NCBI GenBank assembly: GCA_001051155.2
Contig: JYIP02000006.1
Span: forward strand, 2,418,001-2,482,000
DNA from: Chrysoporthe austroafricana
Taxonomy: Eukaryota; Ascomycota; Sordariomycetes; Diaporthales; Cryphonectriaceae
DNA: 64,000 nt
Reading direction: 5' to 3'
Part shown: positions 57,710-64,000 of the stretch, one piece after another
How the letters are laid out: each line of letters opens with the position of its first letter
Position numbering within the stretch: the stretch's first letter is position 1
The notes under the pieces: model-generated
Told to the model about the DNA's origin: nothing
Seen by the model: only the letters and a program-made list of their open reading frames with translations
Database searches by the model: none
Translations under genes and position numbers: made by a program

Positions 57710-59293
57710 CTACAGCGGGGTCAGCGAGGCGAACCACTCCCGGAACAGGCTGATCTGCGCCGCGTCGGCGATGGGCATCGGGCCCCAGCCGTCGCCGAGC
57801 TCCTGGGTGACAGTCGAGCTCGCGTTGACCGAGTCCCACTGCGTGAGGCCGTCGCCGTTGGGGTTGCCCGTCTTGATGAAGTTGACCCAGTAGCCGTTCA
57901 TGATGTCGGCGATGGCGTAGTCGTCGGCCTCCCAGTCCCACTGCTTGTAGTACAGGTTGTTCTGCGTGTACTGGATCTCGGTCATGTGCGAGGCGCCGGC
58001 CGAGTTCCCGGGCGGCGCGTGGTCCCACAGGTACGTCCACACGGGGCTGGTCTCGTTGCTCTCGAAGTAGCCCGCCCAGAAGGCCGTGCCGACCTTGGAC
58101 CGGTCCGTGTACTGGGCGTTCTCGGCGGCCGAGGCCGTGGCCGAGTCGTTGGCGTAGTACGCCGCGAAGAACTGGTCGGCCCAGTCGCCCGAGTACGTCG
58201 AGTTGTTGTCCTCGATGTACTCGGCGAGCGTGATGTTGAGGCCGTAGGACGCGCCGCTCTCGTCCTTGGTGTTGCCGGTCAGCACGGGCACGTCGTGGGC
58301 CAGGCCGTTGAGCAGCGTGTTTATGTACGTGTCGGGCATGGCGTAGTAGTCGAGCGTCGCCTTGAAGGTCACGCTCGTGGTGCCCGGCTGGGAGGCGACG
58401 TCGAAGGCGGACGAGGGCAGCGCGCGCAGGCAGGCGATGGTCGAGCAGTTGACGGTCTCCATCCAGCTGAGGCTGTACTCCTGGGTCGCGTTCATGGTCT
58501 GGTAGCCCTCGGCGAGCGACGAGGCCAGCGGGTCGTGGGGGTCCCGGACGCCGGACTGGATGATCGCGCCGACGATCTGGCCCTTGGTCAGGTTGCTGTT
58601 GAGGATGTGGTAGGTCGCCGCGGAGCCGGCCGACTGGCCCATCACGGTGATGTGGTCAGGGTCGCCGCCGAAGGCCGCGATGTTGTCGCGGATCCACTGC
58701 AGGGCGCCGAACTGGTCCAGCATGGCCCAGTTGCCGGAGGTGTTCACGCCCACGCTGGCGTACCGCTCCTCGGACAGCTCCGGGGTGACGAGCCACCCGG
58801 TGGGGCCGTCGCGGTAGTTGTAGTTGACAAAAACGACGCCCTTGTCGGCCATGCCGCCGCCGTCGAACCGGGGGTCCGCGTTGGAGCCGCCGGCGGGATA
58901 GCTCCACATGACGACGGGGAGCCTTTGGTCGGTCGAGTTGGCCGCGCTCCAGATGTTGAGGTTCAGGCAGTTCTCGCTGAGGTTCGCATACGTGGTGCCC
59001 GAGGACATGCACGAGTCTCCGACTTCCTTTGCGTCCAAGGTCGTGTTCCAGGGAGTGACGGGCTGGGGCGGCTTGAAGCGGTTCTCGTAGGCGGTGTCGG
59101 CGCCGAACGGGATGCCCTTCCAGACGGTGACGTCCTTCCAGTGCGTCAGCGTCATGTTGGGCGGACTGCTGTTGAAGGCTGGATAGCCCTGGACGGGACC
59201 GTTGAGGGTCTGTATGACCTGGTCGTACAGAGCAGCGTTCGCCGCCGGGACGAGCAGCGCAGAGGCGCCGACGGCCATGGTACGGGACCGCAT
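57710..59293 (-). CDS. Secreted type-B carboxylesterase/lipase
   Basis: Intronless, 527 residues with an N-terminal signal peptide (cleavage likely after ...VPAANA). Alpha/beta-hydrolase of the COesterase type: nucleophile Ser221 in GQSAGS, acid Glu345 in NTKDESG, His436 in GASHMTEI. Length and several N-glycosylation sequons fit secreted fungal esterases. The segment that is usually HGGG before the oxyanion hole here reads SYPAGGSN, a variant. Substrate not decidable; secreted members act on lipids, feruloyl or other plant-wall esters, or toxins. Start: the Met at 59293 gives the longer signal peptide; a second Met five codons on is also possible. A TATAAA on the minus strand lies ~115 bp upstream. 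Confidence 0.9.
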   Translation of the reverse strand: MRSRTMAVGASALLVPAANAALYDQVIQTLNGPVQGYPAFNSSPPNMTLTHWKDVTVWKGIPFGADTAYENRFKPPQPVTPWNTTLDAKEVGDSCMSSGTTYANLSENCLNLNIWSAANSTDQRLPVVMWSYPAGGSNADPRFDGGGMADKGVVFVNYNYRDGPTGWLVTPELSEERYASVGVNTSGNWAMLDQFGALQWIRDNIAAFGGDPDHITVMGQSAGSAATYHILNSNLTKGQIVGAIIQSGVRDPHDPLASSLAEGYQTMNATQEYSLSWMETVNCSTIACLRALPSSAFDVASQPGTTSVTFKATLDYYAMPDTYINTLLNGLAHDVPVLTGNTKDESGASYGLNITLAEYIEDNNSTYSGDWADQFFAAYYANDSATASAAENAQYTDRSKVGTAFWAGYFESNETSPVWTYLWDHAPPGNSAGASHMTEIQYTQNNLYYKQWDWEADDYAIADIMNGYWVNFIKTGNPNGDGLTQWDSVNASSTVTQELGDGWGPMPIADAAQISLFREWFASLTPL

Positions 59294-60903
59294 CTTGGAG
59301 GAGGTAAAGAGTGACTACTTGGTTACAATGGGGCGACGACTGTGGTGGCCTGGGCGAGAACCAGCAGCGAGAACAGCTGAAGGCAGCGAGGCGGAGGCAG
59401 CTCGCTTTATACATACACCTTCCCTCCGGAACAACAGGCCGCAAGGAGCTCAACGTGCATACGGATTGCGTAAGCCTTCCTGTGCTCCGTCCATACTGAG
59501 ACTTGCCACCAGCCGACGACGTCGTATTGACGTCCTTGTCGTCTGCAGGTTGAGTGCTTGCGTGGTGCGTGGGCTTGATCGACCAGGTCCCACCGCCCCT
59601 GTTCATATCCGGCGATCCACTGCTCCTTGGCCGTGACTGGCGTGCTCGATGCAAATCCGAACTTGGTCGGCGATTTGCTCGGCTGGAGCGCAGCGCACCC
59701 GCCGTAACACGTAAACGGGAGGTGGGTGTATTATCGCGTAATTGTGCACATAGGGCCACGCTCTCCTGACGTAGGGCGAGCAGTGGGAATTAAGTGGCCA
59801 TACTGGTTCTCGATTATTCCAACCCTATACTATATCTCCGACTTCTCCACCTGTTCCTTTCTTTCTTCCTCTCTCTTCCAGCCGAGTGCTATCTGCTTTT
59901 CTAAACTATAGATAGCAGGCTCTAGACTAGAAGGACCGACGTGCTATGGATATCTAGAGACAGAGGGAGGGCCACCTAATATATATCTGTGCCGATAGCC
60001 AGAGGATAGGGCGTGATATAAGAGCAGCATAAAGGAGAAACCAGCAGACGCGCCATACTGAGCACCCCGTAATTATCCACTAAGTATGCATAGGGATATA
60101 CTACTATAGTACGACGTCCTTATAGGAGCAATGATTGGCGCACACCGGAGCACGCTTCGGATATAGCGGACCGTGTGTGCTAAGCGAGGGGCCTTGTTCT
60201 GGACTCCCACGCTGCCCCCCAGCGCGCGTCCGTGTAAAAGTCCTCCACTGGGACTGAGATTGAGATTTTTTCCCTGGCCGTCGAGCTCTCCACTGCCCCC
60301 CTCTCTCCACCTCCCCGCCGCCGGTGGGCATGCTGGGGGTGGGCCACGCGCGGGTGTGGCGTCCGTTCCCCACGAGAGACACAAGGTTGTTCACAAGGCT
60401 CATTGCCGACTGTGGCTTTGGTTCCCGGCGGACTGCCGTGGACGGTGTAGGGCCAATCTCCGACCTGCTGCTCTGGACCGCGCTCCCCCATCCATCTATT
60501 ATACATACGGCCCATCACGGTCTGCAGAACATTTGCGGTAGGCGAGCGCGAGGGCGAGGCTCACACACACACACACATACACACACTCGGGAAGCACAAG
60601 TGGCCCCGACGCAGCGCGCAGAGAAAAAAAAAAAAAAAGTGATAGGTCTGTTACCTGTGAACCAAGGCCGGCTCGCATGGCCGCTTGCCGCGCTGAGCCA
60701 CCCCGTCCACTTCACCAGGCGCGTCGGCGGGCGGCTGCTCGGCAGGGCTCGTGCAGGCTGGGATCGAAGCCCTCTCTCTCTGGCCGCCCGGTACTGAGCA
60801 GCCCTGTTCCTTGCTCTTCTAGCATCTAGGTAGTTTCTGTGCCTCAGGAGAGAAGCCTGAGGGGTGTATCTATATTCTATAGATGAGGTTTATGTCGGCC
60901 CTC
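59294..60903. other. Spacer, esterase promoter and acetoacetyl-CoA synthetase 3' side
   Basis: 1.6 kb. Contains the esterase promoter, a TATA box, a CA run (60562-60587) and poly-A (60624-60638). No supported gene. Confidence 0.5.
59406..59411 (-). promoter_or_regulatory. TATA box of carboxylesterase gene
   Basis: TATAAA on the minus strand, about 115 bp upstream of the esterase ATG, within GTATGTATAAAGCGAG. Confidence 0.55.
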
Positions 60904-63321
60904 TTATAATTTCTCCCTGGGCCCGACCAGCTCCTCCACGTTGGCAAACTGGTAGTAGTAGTCTAAGCTCTGTGGGTTGGCCAGCGTCCCGCTTGGAGTG
61001 ATCTCGTGACCCGACACGATCTGCTTCACGGGCAGCTCGACCTTCTTCATGTTGATCGTCGTCTGCCACAGCACCCATGGGCGTTAGTCGGTCCTCTGGT
61101 AGGATTTGGGGGGACGAGATGCCTACCGGAATCTCCTTGGTCTCAAACACGTACTTGGGGACGTGTCTCTTCGACAGGTCCCGCCGGATCGCCTCCTTGA
61201 CCTCCTCCACCAGGGCCCTCTCGAACCGGTGCCCGGGCTTCATCAGCAGGAACAGCATAACGCTCTCGTCCTGGTCCCTCGGCCGCCGCTGCCCGACGCA
61301 CAGCGAGTCGTGCACGCGATCCGCAAAGTGGCGCTCGATGACGCCGTAGATCTCGGCGCTGCCGAAGCGCACGCCGGACGGGTTCAGGACGCCGTCCGCC
61401 CGGCCCAGGAAGGTGATCTGGCCAGTGACGGGGTGGACGACGCAGAAGTCGCCGTGCGCCCACACCCCCTCGAAGCGGTTGAAGTACGCGCCGTGGTACT
61501 TGGAGCCAGGTGCCGCGACGGGCAGGCTGTCGTTCCAGAAGCAGCACGGCACGTTGGGGAACGACCGCGCCGCGACGAGCTCGCCGGGCGTGCCGTGCGG
61601 GACCTCCCTGCCGGGCCCGTCGGGCAGCGTCGCGTCGTAGATGCGCGCGTCGGTGCCGAGCGACGGGCCCATCGTGCCGCCAACGTACAGCGGCTCGAGC
61701 GGGTTCATGATGCCGAAGCAGCCCGCGATGTCGGTGCCGCCCGAGATGTTGCCCAGCTGGACGGCCGGCGGGAAGCCGCGGTCGTAGGACCACTCGAACA
61801 GCTGCTCGCTGAGCACCATGCCCGTGCACGTCACGACGCGGAGCCGGGACAGGTCGACCATGTCGCGCGGCGCGAGGCCGCTCTTGGCCACCTCGAACAG
61901 CCACCGGGGGCTCGTGCCGAACTTGGTGACGCCGTGCCGCGCCAGCAGGTGGATGAGCACCGTCGCGTCCGGGACGAACGGGCTGCCATCGTAGAAGACA
62001 CTGCGGGACCCGAAGAGCAGCAGCCCGGCGTTCGCGAGGTACATGATCCAGCCCGTGGTGGTGTACTGCAGGCCCACGGTGTCCGGGCCGAGGTCCTCGT
62101 GCAGCCGGCCCTCCTTGAAGTAGCTGAGCATCAGCCCGCCCACGCTGTGCGTGATGGCCTTGGGCATGCCCGTGGTGCCGGACGAGAAGCAGATGATGGA
62201 GGGCTCGTGGAAGGCGATGTGGACGAAGTCCGGCGCCGGCTGCGCCGTGCTGGACAGCAGGCCGGCGAGGGTCTCCGCCTTGGGCACCGCGGAGATGTCC
62301 CGCGGTGCCCCAGCCCAGCGGGGGATCGAGACGAGCGAGGTGAAGGCGTCGCACTCGCCCAGGCCCGCGACGATGTCCGTCATCTTCTGGCGCAGGTCGA
62401 CGGTCTTGCCGTTATACACGGCCGCATCGTCCATAAAGATCAGCTGAGAAGGGTGTCAGTCATACATATAAGCCAGGGCTGCCCTTGTCGGTGCGCTCGA
62501 CCACTCACCTTCGGATTCACCTGCACGCTCCGCTGCAGGATGCCCTTCACGCCCATGTCCGTCGAGCTGCTCGAGAAGATGGCGCCGAGCCAGTTCGTCG
62601 CCAGCCAGACCACGAACGTGTCGATGCTGTTCGCCGCCACGACCACCACGCGGTCGCCCTTCCGCACGCCCTTGGTGTGCCACATGGCCGCGGCGAGGCG
62701 CGCGGCGCGCTGCCGGAGCTCGCGCCATGCGCAGTCCCGGGCGTCAGCCCCGCCCTCGCGGACCTCGGTGATGGCGATCTTGTCGTCCTCCTTGTGCAGC
62801 GTGCAGCGCGCTGCGGGAGCGGACGGGGCCGGCGGGCGCGTGTACAGGACGTTCTCGGCGAAGTTGAGGTGCACGCCGTCGAACCACCGCGGCACGGTGT
62901 CGATGGTGGCGGCCTCGTCGACCACGCGCGTGTAGCCGCCGGAGTGGATGAAGTTGCTGTAGCTGAAGAGGTTGGACCAGAACTCTGCGCGGTGGGGACC
63001 TATGGAGTAGTCGTAGAGCTGGCGAAAGGTCTAGGACTGGTCAGCATGACGTTACTCAATGTGAGTCGTTGAGTATGTATGAGACGTGTGATATGGAAGC
63101 TTGAGAGCGAGGAGGTTGTGGGATCCCGCATCATCGCCGCTCTACCACCGCGCCCAGACACCGTAACCAGGATTGAGTCCTCTTCAAGACTTATCACAAC
63201 ACCTCACCTTCAGATCCCGCCCGCTCTTCCTGTTCACCTCCTGCATGAACTGCCACATCTGTGTGCTCTTCGGGTCAGGATGCTCCCAGAGCTTACGGGG
63301 TACGGTAACCTGGCCCTCCAT
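60904..63321 (-). CDS. Acetoacetyl-CoA synthetase
   Basis: Four exons: 63321-63208, 63030-62509, 62443-61127 and 61062-60904; introns 177, 65 and 64 bp; 703 residues. Exon 1 (MEGQVTVPRKLWEHPDPKST) and the following F.QLYDYSIGPHRAEFW..LF form the ACAS N-terminal region. AMP-binding core: FSSGTTGMPKAITHS (about 298-312), TTTGWIMY, GTSPRWLFE, GGTDIAG, and the VLNPSGVRFGSAEIY segment. The C-terminal splice restores EIPTTINMKKVELPVKQIV, carrying the catalytic Lys (657 or 658). Length and the FGIMNPLEPLYVG segment fit acetoacetyl-CoA synthetase rather than acetyl-CoA synthetase. It makes acetoacetyl-CoA from acetoacetate, CoA and ATP in the cytosol, feeding sterol or fatty-acid synthesis or ketone re-use. 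Confidence 0.9.
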
Positions 63322-64000
63322 GCTGTCGTGCGGAGCTCGAGATAGGCCGGCGAAAATAGGGTTTCCCGCAGCTGTTCCGAAGTAACAAAGCACAAGCAGG
63401 CTGAGAGAGAGCGATACTCTACCTCATGAACAGTGAAGTCCCGTTTGCCGATCAAAGGCCAGGAGGTGAATGGCCTCGGAATTGCCGGAGCCCGGAGTTA
63501 TTCATCCTTCGGCAGCCGGTCTCGGGACATAAATAAACTGATAGGCAGTAAGCAGAGCCCTTCGGGCGCCACGAGGCGTCGGTGACTTACACACAGCACT
63601 ACGCACGCAACCTGCAAAGCTGCGCGCGTCGCTGCGGGGTTGGCTGAAGCGCGAGCAAGGGTACGGACGTAGAGGACCCAGGCGCCGTCAAGCTGCTGTC
63701 GCTGCAGAGACCATGCAGGCTGCGTGGCGCATACAAGTGGAAGCAGGGCCTTCGCAAAAAGTCGTAGCTCGTTGTATCTGTCTGAGGGTATTCATAAACA
63801 GGGCACGATCATTTGTACTACACTTGCCCGTGAGACTAGCTGCCCCAGAAGCCGGCCTCCATTTCCTCCTCGCCCGGGCAACGCCTGCAATTTTTTGACA
63901 GCCTTGAAACCGTGCTTCAGAAAATAAAAAACCGCCTCTCGCAATCTCATACCAACACCGGGAAATCATCCATCCTCCCCCAGTACCACGACGAAAAAAG
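63322..64000. other. Right edge, promoter of acetoacetyl-CoA synthetase
   Basis: Upstream of the synthetase start codon to the window end. No frame of note; sequence is mixed. The promoter should lie here, but no clear TATA was assigned. Confidence 0.45.

Noticed and set aside
57623..59314. 563-codon plus-strand open frame opposite the carboxylesterase
   Set aside because: Antisense shadow of the esterase coding strand; repetitive composition (Val/Gly/Arg) and no domain.
61106..62935. 609-codon plus-strand open frame opposite acetoacetyl-CoA synthetase
   Set aside because: It mirrors a GC-rich coding strand (third-position G/C bias avoids stops on the antisense), crosses exon/intron joints of the real gene and has an Arg/Ala/Gly/Val/Asp-biased translation without a domain.

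Overview
The window looks like a nuclear segment of a filamentous ascomycete (Pezizomycotina, probably a Sordariomycete). Genes are split by short introns of mostly 44-125 bp with GTRNGY donors and CTAAC/CTGAC-like branch sites, coding sequence is GC-rich, and the gene set is typical: a HET-domain protein, a Zn(II)2Cys6 regulator, a GH45 endoglucanase, MFS exporters and a MARVEL protein. No bacterial, viral or organellar sequence was recognised, and no intact transposon, tRNA or rRNA. Species cannot be named from the sequence.

I support 16 protein genes, with exon structures worked out by hand from splice signals and reading-frame continuity. 0-13 kb: a 14-TM-type MFS permease (-), a HET protein with an acidic minisatellite (+), a small glycine-rich membrane protein (-) and an epoxide hydrolase (-), separated by AT-richer spacers holding a hairpin and a 79-bp tandem duplication. 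13-23 kb: a secreted cysteine-containing protein (+), a MARVEL protein with a long polar tail (+), the ribosome-biogenesis factor Nop16 (-) and a stand-alone GH45 endoglucanase (+) whose upstream region carries a degenerate ~133-139 bp tandem duplication. 23-34 kb: a Gfo/Idh/MocA oxidoreductase (-), a DHDPS/KDG-type aldolase (+), a Tda3-like FAD oxidoreductase (-) and a glutathione peroxidase (+) that sits in a long open frame able to add a mitochondrial-type leader and a His-rich stretch.

34-46.7 kb is a 12.8-kb stretch in which I can support no gene; it lies directly upstream of a Zn(II)2Cys6 regulator (46.7-49.3 kb), as expected for a gene with a very large control region. 49.3-54.2 kb is another gene-poor, low-complexity stretch with an N and a suspicious poly-A/poly-C duplication that is probably an assembly fault. 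54-64 kb: a DHA1-type MFS exporter, a secreted type-B carboxylesterase and acetoacetyl-CoA synthetase, all on the minus strand.

Functionally the set is mostly housekeeping and saprotroph metabolism: wall-polymer attack (GH45, esterase), possible sugar-acid catabolism (Gfo/Idh oxidoreductase plus aldolase), detoxification and export (epoxide hydrolase, peroxidase, two MFS proteins), acyl-CoA metabolism and self/non-self recognition (HET). I do not see a secondary-metabolite core enzyme. The most original leads are the peroxidase leader, the control desert of the regulator, the Gfo/Idh-aldolase neighbourhood and the HET minisatellite.
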